Origin: an uncultured Eubacteriales bacterium
GTDB taxonomy: Bacteria > Bacillota > Clostridia > Oscillospirales > Oscillospiraceae
Assembly (NCBI GenBank): GCA_900540545.1
Contig: UQGJ01000002.1
Location: 62,001-126,000, forward strand
DNA length: 64,000 bases
Reading direction: 5' to 3'
Shown here: positions 1 through 6,259 of the stretch, piece after piece
How the letters are laid out: every line of letters starts with the position of its first letter
How positions within the stretch are numbered: the first letter of the stretch is position 1
The notes under the pieces: generated by a model
Seen by the model: only the letters and a program-made list of their open reading frames with translations
The model's database searches: none
What the model was told of the DNA's origin: nothing
Made by a program: the position numbers and the translations under genes

Positions 1-467
1 ACGGCTCCAGGACCATGGACGCCCTGTACCGACTGCCCCGGTGGCTCTTCCGGCTGGGCGGCTTCTTCGTGAATCTGTGGTACCGCATCCTGGGCGACCG
101 TGACCCGGATTTCTGCGCCGTCTGCGGCCAGTTCACCACCGCCTGGGCCGAGGCCTTCAACCGGGCCAATCCCGACGCCGAAGGGGTCCTTTACCGCAGC
201 TACGGCGGCGTCATGGCCCGCTCCACCAGCGATCTATTCATGTGCTGGCAGCACTTCGTGATCCAGCGGGTGGAGGGGGACAACGACGGCCTGGTCACCC
301 TGGAATCGGCCCGCTGGACCAACTTCCGGGAGCCCTGGCGGGGCGCCGGGAACCGGGGCGTCTCCCACCTGGACGAGGTGGACTTCCGACGCCGCCCCGT
401 GGGCGGCGTGGAGATTCCGGAACTCTATCTGCAAATGGTGGCCGAGCTGAAAGAGCTGGGCCTGTAA
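1..467 (+). CDS. Lipase-like alpha/beta hydrolase, C-terminal part (5' end outside window)
   Basis: Only the last ~155 codons are in the window. The frame is open to the left edge: a methionine at 15 is preceded in frame by Gly-Ser-Arg-Thr, and bases 1-2 fit the end of a His codon, so it is an internal Met. The resulting H-G-S-R-T stretch, a later DNDGLVTLESARW segment and GVSHLDE (candidate catalytic Asp and His) resemble the C-terminal half of triacylglycerol-lipase-type hydrolases. The nucleophile elbow would lie upstream and is not visible, so activity is inferred. The gene ends 24 bp before the lipoprotein gene and may share its transcript. Confidence 0.6.
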   Translation, partial: GSRTMDALYRLPRWLFRLGGFFVNLWYRILGDRDPDFCAVCGQFTTAWAEAFNRANPDAEGVLYRSYGGVMARSTSDLFMCWQHFVIQRVEGDNDGLVTLESARWTNFREPWRGAGNRGVSHLDEVDFRRRPVGGVEIPELYLQMVAELKELGL

Positions 468-491
468 TACAATGAACAGGAGGTCCCCGCC

Positions 492-1088
492 GTGCACAAG
501 AGAGCGCTCTGTGCACCAATGATGACCCTGTTCCTCCTCCTCGCCGCCTGCGGCGGGGGAGCCGGAACGGGCAACGACCAACTGGCCCTGGACATCCGGG
601 CCGACTACCTGGAGATGAACGGCTGTACCGCAAAGCTGGACGTGACCGCCGACTACGGCCAGCGGGTCTACGAGTACACCCTGGCCCTGACCTACGCCAG
701 GGAGGGGGATACCCTCCTCACCGTGGAGGCCCCCGACATCATCGCCGGCGTCACCGCCCGGGTCTCCAAGGACTCCGCCGCCCTGGAATATGACGGCGTC
801 AGCCTGGAGACCGGCCCCCTGGACGACCAGGGCCTGTCCCCCCTCAGCGCCGCCCCCGTCCTCCTGGCCTGCGCACGGGAGTCCTTCATCGCCGAGAGCG
901 CCCTGGAGACGGTGGGAGAGACCGAGGCCTTGAAAGTCACCTACCGGGACCCGGAGTCCACCCCCGGCACCGGCCGGGAGGTCTCCCTCTGGTTCGACGC
1001 CAATACCCACGCCCCCCTTCAAGGCGAGATACTCTCCGACGGCTATCAGGTCATCCGCTGTACCTTCACCGAATTCTCCATGACCTAA
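492..1088 (+). CDS. GerS-like lipoprotein (LolA/MucB-type fold predicted)
   Basis: 198 aa. GTG start with an AGGAGGT Shine-Dalgarno 7 nt upstream. Residues 1-20 form a lipoprotein signal ending in LLAAC, so Cys20 should be lipidated and the protein held outside the membrane. The rest alternates short beta-strand-like segments (VYEYTLALTY, EVSLWFDANTHAPLQGEI) typical of outer-membrane-lipoprotein-sorting or GerS-like domains. In Clostridioides difficile gerS, a lipoprotein needed for cortex hydrolysis during germination, lies directly upstream of alr2. The same order here supports a GerS-type role, but sequence identity cannot be judged by eye. A plain LolA-like lipoprotein is the alternative. 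Confidence 0.6.
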   Translation: MHKRALCAPMMTLFLLLAACGGGAGTGNDQLALDIRADYLEMNGCTAKLDVTADYGQRVYEYTLALTYAREGDTLLTVEAPDIIAGVTARVSKDSAALEYDGVSLETGPLDDQGLSPLSAAPVLLACARESFIAESALETVGETEALKVTYRDPESTPGTGREVSLWFDANTHAPLQGEILSDGYQVIRCTFTEFSMT

Positions 1089-1092
1089 ACGC

Positions 1093-1132
1093 TGTCATTG
1101 CGAGCCAGTTCGCAAACTGGCGTGGCAATCCG
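1093..1132. repeat. REP-like palindromic repeat, copy A
   Basis: A 40-bp element that folds with a GCCAGT/ACTGGC inner stem and an ATTGC/GCAAT outer stem. Near-identical copies lie at 3029-3068 and 42170-42209, all intergenic. It sits between the lipoprotein gene and alr, so an in-frame ATG at 1098 belongs to the repeat and is not the alr start. Confidence 0.8.
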
Positions 1133-1190
1133 TATCCCCCGTTCCCAATTATCCATTTTCCCCATCCTCTCAACGAATCGAGGCCCAATT

Positions 1191-2312
1191 ATGAACCCAT
1201 CACAAAAGCGGACCTGGGCGGAAATCGACCTCTCGGCCCTGGCCCATAACTACCGCGCCCTCCGCTCCCTCACGCCACCCGGCTGCAAATTCGTCGGCGT
1301 GGTCAAGGCCAACGCCTACGGCCACGGAGCCGTCTCCGTGGCAAAAAAGCTGGAGGAGCTGGGCGCGGACTACCTGGCCGTGGCCTGCCTGGACGAGGCT
1401 GTGGAGCTGCGCCGGGCGGGGGTGACCGCCCCCATCCTGATTTTGGGCGTCACCCCGCCGGAGTTTGCCCCGGACCTCCTTCGGTACGACATCACCCAGG
1501 CGGTGGGCGACCTGCCCACCGCCCAGGCCCTGTCCCAGGCCGCCTGGGGGGCGGACAAGCCCCTGAAAATCCACGTCAAGGCGGACACCGGCATGTCCCG
1601 TCTGGGCTTCCTGGCCGACGAGGCCCACCGGGCTGACGCCGTGGGGGACATTCTGGCCCTCTGCGCCCTCCCCGGCCTGGAGGCGGAGGGCATCTTCACC
1701 CACTTTGCCAACGCCGACGGGGACGAGGGGTACACCATGACCCAGTTCACCCGCTTTCTGGACCTGCTCCAGGACCTGGAAGAGGCGGGCCGCACCTTCC
1801 AAATCCGCCATTGCGCCGCCAGCGCCGCTGTGTTAAACTACCCCTGTACCCACCTGGATATGGTCCGCCCCGGCATCGCCCTCTACGGCCACTACCCGGC
1901 CCCCGGTATGGAGCACACCTGCCCCCTGAAGCCGGTGATGACCCTGAAAACCAGGGTGGCCGCCGTCCGGGACCTGCCCGCCGGCACCTCCGTCAGCTAC
2001 GGCTGCACCGTCCGCCTGGAGGAGGACAGCACCCTGGCCGTTCTCCCCGTGGGCTACGCCGACGGCTTCCGCCGTCTCCTGTCCAACCGGGCCGCCGTCT
2101 CCATCCAGGGCCATTCCTGCCCCGTGGTGGGCCGGGTCTGTATGGACCTGTGCATGGTCCGGGTGGCCCCCGCGTGGCGCGTCCGCCCCGGCGACGAGGT
2201 GATTTTATTTGACGAGGACCACCCCGTGGAGACCCAGGCCGATTTGGCGGACACCATCCAATACGAACTCCTCTGCGCGGTAGCCCCCCGGGTCCCCAGA
2301 ATCTACCGCTGA
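1191..2312 (+). CDS. alr: Alanine racemase
   Basis: 373 aa, normal family length. PLP enzyme interconverting L- and D-alanine for peptidoglycan, and possibly for control of germination by alanine. Start at the ATG at 1191 (MNPSQKRTW); longer in-frame starts fall inside a dispersed repeat. The PLP lysine is in VGVVKANAYGHG (Lys39). The second-domain catalytic tyrosine is in TSVSYGCTVRLE, followed by the conserved VLPVGYADGF. Neighbours are a GerS-like lipoprotein upstream and a MazF-type endoribonuclease downstream, an arrangement recalling alr-ndoA loci of other Firmicutes. Confidence 0.96.
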   Translation: MNPSQKRTWAEIDLSALAHNYRALRSLTPPGCKFVGVVKANAYGHGAVSVAKKLEELGADYLAVACLDEAVELRRAGVTAPILILGVTPPEFAPDLLRYDITQAVGDLPTAQALSQAAWGADKPLKIHVKADTGMSRLGFLADEAHRADAVGDILALCALPGLEAEGIFTHFANADGDEGYTMTQFTRFLDLLQDLEEAGRTFQIRHCAASAAVLNYPCTHLDMVRPGIALYGHYPAPGMEHTCPLKPVMTLKTRVAAVRDLPAGTSVSYGCTVRLEEDSTLAVLPVGYADGFRRLLSNRAAVSIQGHSCPVVGRVCMDLCMVRVAPAWRVRPGDEVILFDEDHPVETQADLADTIQYELLCAVAPRVPRIYR

Positions 2313-2314
2313 AA

Positions 2315-2370
2315 GCCTTCCCCTGGGGGAAGGTGGCGCGGCCAAGGGCCGCGGCGGATGAGGGGAAGGC
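2315..2370. repeat. Imperfect palindromic intergenic repeat
   Basis: Starts 3 bp after the alr stop codon. GCCTTCCCCT at 2315 is mirrored by AGGGGAAGGC at 2361-2370, with internal GGCGCGGCC...GGCCGC complementarity. This resembles the class of short palindromic intergenic elements common in gut Clostridia (family recollection, not verified). There is no second copy in the window. Confidence 0.5.
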
Positions 2371-2398
2371 CGATTCCCGCTCCCGCCCCGTATCACGC

Positions 2399-2487
2399 CC
2401 CGCCGTCTCCCGCATAAACTGGTTCGGGGGAGAACCATCCGGGCGGACGGCGGGAGGAAACCGAAGAAGCGAACTTCGCGTCGAAGT
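2399..2487 (+). other. Structured intergenic region between alr and ndoA, function unknown
   Basis: Three consecutive potential stems: CCCGCCGTC (2399-2407) with GACGGCGGG (2446-2454), enclosing TGGTTC (2420-2425) with GAACCA (2432-2437); then ACTTCG (2473-2478) with CGAAGT (2482-2487). There is no U-tract, so it is not an ordinary terminator. It may be a leader for the following toxin-family gene or a further intergenic repeat. It does not match a riboswitch class I recognise. Confidence 0.35.
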
Positions 2488-2589
2488 GTATAAATCCCGC
2501 CGCCCCGTGGGAGAATCATAGTGACCTGGCGAACCGGCCCTCTGGCCGTGTGACGCCGGTGACTATCTTCCAGCGGAGTGTGAGCATAC

Positions 2590-2955
2590 GTGGATAACAG
2601 CGTGAAACGCGGTGATATTTTTTATGCCGATCTGAGCCCCGTGGTGGGCAGTGAGCAGGGGGGCGTGCGCCCGGTCCTGATCGTCCAGAACGATACCGGG
2701 AACCGGCACAGCCCCACGGTCATCGCCGCCGCCATCACGTCCCAGACGGCCAAGGCAAAACTCCCCACCCATATCGAGCTGGCCGCCATGAACTACGGCC
2801 TGCCCAAGGACTCCGTGGTCCTGCTGGAACAGATCCGGACCCTGGACAAAAAACGCCTGCGCGAGAAGATGGGAAGGCTGGACGACAATCTGATGCACCA
2901 GGTGGACTCCGCCATTGCCGTGAGCTTTGGCCTCCACCCGGAGCAGTTGGTGTAA
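2590..2955 (+). CDS. ndoA: MazF/PemK-family endoribonuclease (EndoA-type), no antitoxin gene adjacent
   Basis: 121 aa with GTG start. The N-terminus ([31 protein letters not shown]) is the classic MazF/NdoA SH3-like barrel entry, and [22 protein letters not shown] carries the conserved Thr-Ser region of the active site. The protein cleaves mRNA at short sequence motifs in characterised relatives. It follows alr as in Bacillus subtilis, but the 277 bp upstream encodes no recognisable ribbon-helix-helix or AbrB-like antitoxin, so any MazE partner is elsewhere or the RNase is orphaned. The REP-like repeat B and an uncharacterised gene follow. Confidence 0.9.
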   Translation: MDNSVKRGDIFYADLSPVVGSEQGGVRPVLIVQNDTGNRHSPTVIAAAITSQTAKAKLPTHIELAAMNYGLPKDSVVLLEQIRTLDKKRLREKMGRLDDNLMHQVDSAIAVSFGLHPEQLV

Positions 2956-3028
2956 GCGTGAGAGCAGAGGGGTGTAGGGTCCGGCGTCCCCGACGGGCCG
3001 CATCCCTCGGCTCCACGGCCCCCGCACA

Positions 3029-3068
3029 TGTCATTGCGAGCCAGTCCGCAGACTGGCGTGGCAATCCG
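3029..3068. repeat. REP-like palindromic repeat, copy B
   Basis: Same 40-bp element as at 1093-1132, with two compensating changes in the loop-proximal stem (GCCAGTCCGCAGACTGGC). The paired change keeps the hairpin intact, which suggests structure rather than sequence is conserved. Confidence 0.8.
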
Positions 3069-3094
3069 CATCCCCCGCCCCAAAGGAGGTACAT

Positions 3095-3631
3095 ATGAAA
3101 ACCAAAACCAAGCGTATCCTTACCGCCGCCTGCGCCCTCGCCTTGCTGGGCGTCCTGCTGGGCGCCACCCAGGGCACCCAGACCGACCCCCTGGTCACCA
3201 TGAGCTATATCAACGACGTGGCCGGCCCCGCCATCCTCAAGGACGTGGACGCCAAGCTGGCCGCCCGGGAGCAGTCTTACGTGGACAAGCTGGACGCTCT
3301 GGTCCGCCAGTATGAGCAGGAGATGGACGCCAAGCTGGCCGGTGTCACCGGCACCGGCGACTTCTCCAGCGCGGCCTTCACCGTGGTCACCGTCAAAAGC
3401 GGACAGACCCTCACCGGTTCCACCGGCTGTGAGTTTCTCCTCCGCTCCGGCACGGCCATCTGCGTGGCCGCCTCGGCCCCCGGCCTCATCGACTCCACCG
3501 ATGGCTCCACCCTGGCCGACCGCGGCGCCGTCCAGCCCAACCACCTCTATCTCTCCACCGCCGATGGCCGGGGTCTGAAAGCCACCGCCGACGCCACCGT
3601 CCTGGTCCGGGGGACCTACTCCATCGCCTGA
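3095..3631 (+). CDS. Exported protein of unknown function
   Basis: 178 aa. Start fixed by AAAGGAGGT 6 nt upstream of the ATG. Residues 1-24 form an uncleaved anchor or Sec signal (MKTKTKRILTAACALALLGV). The DPLVTMSYI motif that follows is common just after the signal in secreted clostridial proteins. A short charged, probably helical stretch (residues 48-80, EQSYVDKLDALVRQYEQEMDAK) precedes a small beta-rich domain with LKSGQTLTG-like and GLIDSTDGSTL segments. I recognise no enzymatic motif. It stands alone between a dispersed repeat and a strong terminator. Confidence 0.75.
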   Translation: MKTKTKRILTAACALALLGVLLGATQGTQTDPLVTMSYINDVAGPAILKDVDAKLAAREQSYVDKLDALVRQYEQEMDAKLAGVTGTGDFSSAAFTVVTVKSGQTLTGSTGCEFLLRSGTAICVAASAPGLIDSTDGSTLADRGAVQPNHLYLSTADGRGLKATADATVLVRGTYSIA

Positions 3632-3643
3632 CCGAGTGTTTCC

Positions 3644-3687
3644 AAGCCGCTTCCCTGCATAAGATGCAGGGAAGCGGCTTTCTCTGT
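3644..3687 (+). terminator. Rho-independent terminator
   Basis: Perfect 17-bp stem (3644-3660 with 3664-3680), loop AAG, then TCTCTGT. It closes the exported-protein gene. Confidence 0.85.
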
Positions 3688-3722
3688 CATCCCCGCCATT
3701 CATTTCCCAGGAGGTGTCCGTC

Positions 3723-4247
3723 ATGTCCCAATCCATCCAATGGTCCCTCCGGGAGGAGGGCCCCCGGGCCGTGGTGACGGCGGAGCGCCCCGACGACGGC
3801 AGGGGTCTCTACAAGGCTTACGCCGTCGGCCCCAAGGGCCGCCTTCTGCTGGGCACTCTCATGCCCGAGGGCAAGACCCTGCGCCTGCGGCGCATCGTCT
3901 CCCTGGACGAGCTGCGGCGGAGCGGGGCCTGGCCGGTGTCGTCGGTGGCGGGGGAGCTGGCCTTCCCCTTCGGCGGGGGCGACCCGCCTCCCGGCTGGAC
4001 GTGGACCGACCGCCCTGGGGAACTCTTCCAGGAACCGTCCCTCTTGCGTCAGGCCAGCCGCCTGGGCCGGGTTTTGGTGCGAAAAGAGGGCCAAAGGTGG
4101 ACGCTGGCGTGCCCCTATCGGGCCGACAAGGAATTCCCCTTGCCAGAGATTTTCTGTTTTTCCCGCATAAAACGGATCAATCAGCGGGAATATTGCCTGT
4201 TTTCCTTCGATGCGGCGGGCTGGCCGGTGTACGAAAAGAGTGAATAA
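3723..4247 (+). CDS. Uncharacterised protein
   Basis: 174 aa. The ATG at 3723 is chosen because AGGAGG lies 7 nt upstream; an in-frame GTG at 3714 overlaps that site. No signal peptide or membrane segment. The N-terminal half (IQWSLREEGPRAVVTAERPDDGRGLYKAYAVG...GRLLLGTLMPEGKTLRLRRIVSLDELRRSG) looks like a beta-sandwich repeated-strand fold. The C-terminal half carries FCFSRIKRINQREYCLFSFDAAGWPV. I do not recognise a family. It lies just upstream of two coat-protein-like genes, which could hint at a spore context, but this is only positional. Confidence 0.7.
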   Translation: MSQSIQWSLREEGPRAVVTAERPDDGRGLYKAYAVGPKGRLLLGTLMPEGKTLRLRRIVSLDELRRSGAWPVSSVAGELAFPFGGGDPPPGWTWTDRPGELFQEPSLLRQASRLGRVLVRKEGQRWTLACPYRADKEFPLPEIFCFSRIKRINQREYCLFSFDAAGWPVYEKSE

Positions 4248-4270
4248 ATCCCAGCCGGGGCGGCATACTA
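4242..4270 (+). promoter_or_regulatory. Possible sigma-G-type promoter for the coat-protein pair
   Basis: GAATA (4243-4247) and CATACTA (4264-4270) match the forespore sigma-G pattern gHATR / CATnHTA. The spacer is 16 bp, one shorter than usual. It overlaps the stop codon of the preceding gene. Tentative. Confidence 0.3.
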
Positions 4271-4303
4271 ACCACGCAATCTTGAAAAAGGAGCGTGACA
4301 CAG

Positions 4304-4489
4304 ATGGCCAACCTCACCGGCAAGGAACTCAGCGCCCTGGAGGACCAGTTGGGCTTTGAAAAAGTCCTGTGCTGCAAGTATCAGGCGGCGATCCAGGAGT
4401 GCCAGGACCAGGAGCTCAAGACCTGCTTCCAGCAGTACGCCGACAAGCACAAGCAGAACTACGACTGCCTGCTGACCTATCTGAACTAA
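4304..4489 (+). CDS. Small CotF-like spore coat protein
   Basis: 61 aa, all helical and charged, with a Cys-Cys (VLCCKYQ) and two further Cys. Start at the ATG at 4304, about 10 nt from AAAGGAG; the GTG at 4295 is too close to the site. It pairs with the larger CotF-domain gene 16 bp downstream (TGNYDTF-type helix there). Tandem short CotF-related proteins are common in sporulating Clostridia, where they coat the spore or accumulate late in sporulation. The assignment rests mainly on the neighbour and on the general CotF helical pattern (F-E-K-x-L-C-x-K-Y...). Confidence 0.6.
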   Translation: MANLTGKELSALEDQLGFEKVLCCKYQAAIQECQDQELKTCFQQYADKHKQNYDCLLTYLN

Positions 4490-4505
4490 AAGGAGGGAAT
4501 CCCAC

Positions 4506-4760
4506 ATGAACGACCAGGAACGCATGACCGACCTCATCCTCACCGAGAAGAAAATGACCGGGAACTACGATACTTTCGCCTCTGAATGCGTGAATATCAA
4601 ACTTCGGGACGATTTTCTCCGCATCCTCAACGAGGAGCACATGATCCAGACCGAGCTGTTCCAGAAGGCCCAGGCCAAGGGCTGGTACCAGGTGGAGCCC
4701 GCCCCCGCCAGCAAGGTCCAGCAGGCCGCCACCAAGTTCCAGAACCAGAAGCCCCAGTAA
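4506..4760 (+). CDS. Spore coat protein, CotF family
   Basis: 84 aa with AGGAGG upstream. MNDQERMTDLILTEKKMTGN followed by YDTFASECVN and IKLRDDFLRILNEEHMIQTELF reproduces the CotF (coat F) helical-hairpin pattern: an acidic D/E-rich first helix, 'K..T..Y..' turn, and a second helix with 'L..Q.EL'. CotF proteins are ferritin-like in predicted fold and sit in the spore coat. The C-terminus (WYQVEPAPASKVQQAATKFQ) also fits the family. It forms a two-gene unit with the 61-aa protein and is followed by a terminator. Confidence 0.85.
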   Translation: MNDQERMTDLILTEKKMTGNYDTFASECVNIKLRDDFLRILNEEHMIQTELFQKAQAKGWYQVEPAPASKVQQAATKFQNQKPQ

Positions 4761-4767
4761 ATTCCCG

Positions 4768-4800
4768 CCCCCCTCCCACGTGGAGGGGGGTATTTTATTG
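4768..4800 (+). terminator. Rho-independent terminator
   Basis: CCCCCCTCC (4768-4776) pairs with GGAGGGGGG (4782-4790), followed by TATTTTATT. It ends the coat-protein pair. Confidence 0.85.
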
Positions 4801-4853
4801 ACCGGACAGGGGGGATGTGGTAAACTGGGAGGGCTGAATTTAGGAGGAGTACC

Positions 4854-5249
4854 ATGAAAAAGAAAACGAAATTGATCCTGGCCGCCGCGGTCCTGGTGGT
4901 CCTGGCGGTGGTGCTGGGTCTGGTCTATTGGAAGTTTGCGCCCAGGGGGCAGGCGGGGGCCAAGACCGTCACGGTGGAGATCGTCCACGGCGACCAGACC
5001 ACCCGCACGATAGAACTCCACACCGACGCGGCCTACCTGGGCGACGCGCTGGACGAGCAGGAGGGATTGGTGGATGGGGAGGAGGGGCCCTACGGCCTCT
5101 ATATCAAGACTGTGGACGGCGAGACGGCCTCGGACGCCGACCGCACCTGGTGGTGCATCACCAAGGCCGGGGAGGAGCTGCCCACCAGCGCCGACCTCAC
5201 CCCCATTGCCGACGGGGAGACCTATGAATTGACCCTGATGACCTACTGA
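4854..5249 (+). CDS. DUF4430 domain protein, membrane-anchored
   Basis: 131 aa. N-terminal hydrophobic anchor (residues 6-26) followed by a single extracytoplasmic DUF4430 domain: VTVEIVHGDQTTRTIELHTDAAYLGDALDEQEGLV ... GLYIKTVDGE ... RTWWCITKAGEELPTSADLTPIADGETYELTL. This domain resembles the C-terminal domain of transcobalamin/intrinsic factor. In Firmicutes it often accompanies ECF transporter S components, as here, where the next gene starts within its stop codon (TGATG). A role in capturing a corrinoid or other small molecule is inferred from that pairing and not shown by the sequence. Confidence 0.85.
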   Translation: MKKKTKLILAAAVLVVLAVVLGLVYWKFAPRGQAGAKTVTVEIVHGDQTTRTIELHTDAAYLGDALDEQEGLVDGEEGPYGLYIKTVDGETASDADRTWWCITKAGEELPTSADLTPIADGETYELTLMTY

Positions 5250-5758
5250 TGGGAAAGGCCAAGCTGACCACCCGCCGGCTGGTGCTGTACGCCCTGCTGA
5301 CGGCCATCCTGGTAGGCCTTCAGGTGGCCATGGCCGCCCTGCCCAACATCGAGGCCGTGTCCCTGCTGGTCATGGTTTACACCGTGGTGTTCGGCGGGGG
5401 CGTGGCGTACATCATCGCGGCATTCGTCGTTCTGGAGATGCTCATCTGGGGGGTCAACACCTGGGTGCTGAGCTACCTCTATGTGTGGGGGACCTTGGCG
5501 GCGCTGGCGTGGCTGCTGCGGAAGATGGAGTCCCGCCTGGGCTGGGCCATGCTGTCCGGGGCCTTCGGGCTGGCCTTCGGGGCGCTGTGCGCCCTGGTCT
5601 ATCTGCCTGTGGGGGGCTTTGCCATGTTCGCCTCCACCTGGGTCGTGGGCATCCCCTTCGACCTGCTCCACTGCGCCGGGAATTTCGTCATCGCCCTGGT
5701 CCTCTTCCAGCCCTGCCGGAGGCTGCTGACGGAGCTGTGCAAACGCCTGGACAATTAA
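5249..5758 (+). CDS. ECF transporter S component (substrate-binding membrane protein)
   Basis: 169 aa, about six hydrophobic segments, normal for S components. The N-terminus KLTTRRLVLYALLTAILVGLQ is the typical cytosolic-edge helix. It translationally overlaps the DUF4430 gene by 1 bp, so both are probably made from one message. No ATPase or EcfT gene is nearby, as expected for group II ECF systems that share a common energising module. The substrate is unknown; the DUF4430 partner suggests a cobalamin-like compound, but the 93 bp ahead of the operon has no room for a cobalamin riboswitch. Confidence 0.85.
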   Translation: MGKAKLTTRRLVLYALLTAILVGLQVAMAALPNIEAVSLLVMVYTVVFGGGVAYIIAAFVVLEMLIWGVNTWVLSYLYVWGTLAALAWLLRKMESRLGWAMLSGAFGLAFGALCALVYLPVGGFAMFASTWVVGIPFDLLHCAGNFVIALVLFQPCRRLLTELCKRLDN

Positions 5759-5777
5759 ACTGCAGGAGTGTCCGTAT

Positions 5778-5812
5778 AAAAAGCGCGCCGAAAAATCGGC
5801 GCGCTTTTTTGT
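5778..5812 (+). terminator. Rho-independent terminator
   Basis: AAAAAGCGCGCCGA (5778-5791) pairs with TCGGCGCGCTTTTT (5796-5809), followed by TT. It separates the ECF pair from the BlaI operon promoter 3 bp further on. Confidence 0.9.
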
Positions 5813-5814
5813 GC

Positions 5815-5843
5815 TTGACATAGGCTTACTATCGGAGTAGTAT
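5815..5843 (+). promoter_or_regulatory. Sigma-A promoter of the blaI-M56 operon
   Basis: TTGACA (5815-5820), 17-bp spacer, TAGTAT (5838-5843). Operator 1 overlaps the -10 element, so bound BlaI-type repressor would block RNA polymerase. Confidence 0.75.
5828..5841. promoter_or_regulatory. BlaI/MecI-type operator 1
   Basis: ACTATCGGAGTAGT, a near-perfect inverted repeat (one mismatch) overlapping the -10. It is the same dyad as operator 2, whose centre is 31 bp away (three helical turns). BlaI/MecI repressors recognise TACTA/TAGTA-type dyads. Confidence 0.75.
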
Positions 5844-5858
5844 ATAGGAAACAGAAAA

Positions 5859-5872
5859 ACTACTGGAGTAGT
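5859..5872. promoter_or_regulatory. BlaI/MecI-type operator 2
   Basis: ACTACTGGAGTAGT, perfect inverted repeat just upstream of the repressor gene's ribosome-binding site, in phase with operator 1. Confidence 0.8.
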
Positions 5873-5890
5873 ATATGGAGGGCGATGCGG

Positions 5891-6259
5891 ATGGAGGTCA
5901 AGCTGTTTGATTCCGAACTCAAGGTGATGGGCGTGCTGTGGAAGCGGGGCGACAGCACAGCCAAGGAGATTGCCGACATCCTGAAGGCGGAGACTGGCTG
6001 GAACGTGAATACCACCTACACGGTCATCAAAAAGTGCGTGGCCAAGGGGGCCGTAGAGCGGACCGACCCCGGCTTCCTCTGCCACGCGCTGATTGCCAAG
6101 GAGGAGGTCCAGGCGGCCGAGACCCAGGAGCTGGTGGGCAAGCTTTTTGACGGTTCGGTGGACAAGCTTTTTGCCTCGCTGCTGAACCACGGGGGGCTGT
6201 CGCCGGAGCGGCTGGCGGAACTGCGGGAAATGATTGAAAATGGGGGCGGGGAACCGTGA
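5891..6259 (+). CDS. BlaI/MecI-family transcriptional repressor
   Basis: 122 aa. Start at the ATG at 5891 (MEVKLFDSELKVMGVLW), 9 nt from GGAGG; the ATG at 5885 is only 3 nt away. Winged-helix DNA-binding domain in residues 1-75 with the family hallmarks L-W-x-x-G-x-x-T-A-K-E-I and WNVNTTYTVIKKCVAKGAVER. The C-terminal helices dimerise and carry the proteolytic inactivation site in characterised relatives. The gene follows two dyad operators it presumably binds (autoregulation), and its stop overlaps the GTG of the M56 receptor gene by 4 bp. Confidence 0.93.
   Translation: MEVKLFDSELKVMGVLWKRGDSTAKEIADILKAETGWNVNTTYTVIKKCVAKGAVERTDPGFLCHALIAKEEVQAAETQELVGKLFDGSVDKLFASLLNHGGLSPERLAELREMIENGGGEP

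Noticed and set aside
1098..1190. Extended N-terminus of alanine racemase
   Set aside because: The extension is encoded by the REP-like repeat; MNPSQKRTWAEIDL at 1191 matches the normal family start.
2333..2521. 62-codon frame considered as a MazE antitoxin
   Set aside because: Arg/Ser/Gly-rich translation, no DNA-binding motif, and it overlaps palindromic repeat and stem regions.
4761..4853. Cobalamin riboswitch for the DUF4430/ECF pair
   Set aside because: Only 93 bp, half of it a terminator; no B12-box-like element.
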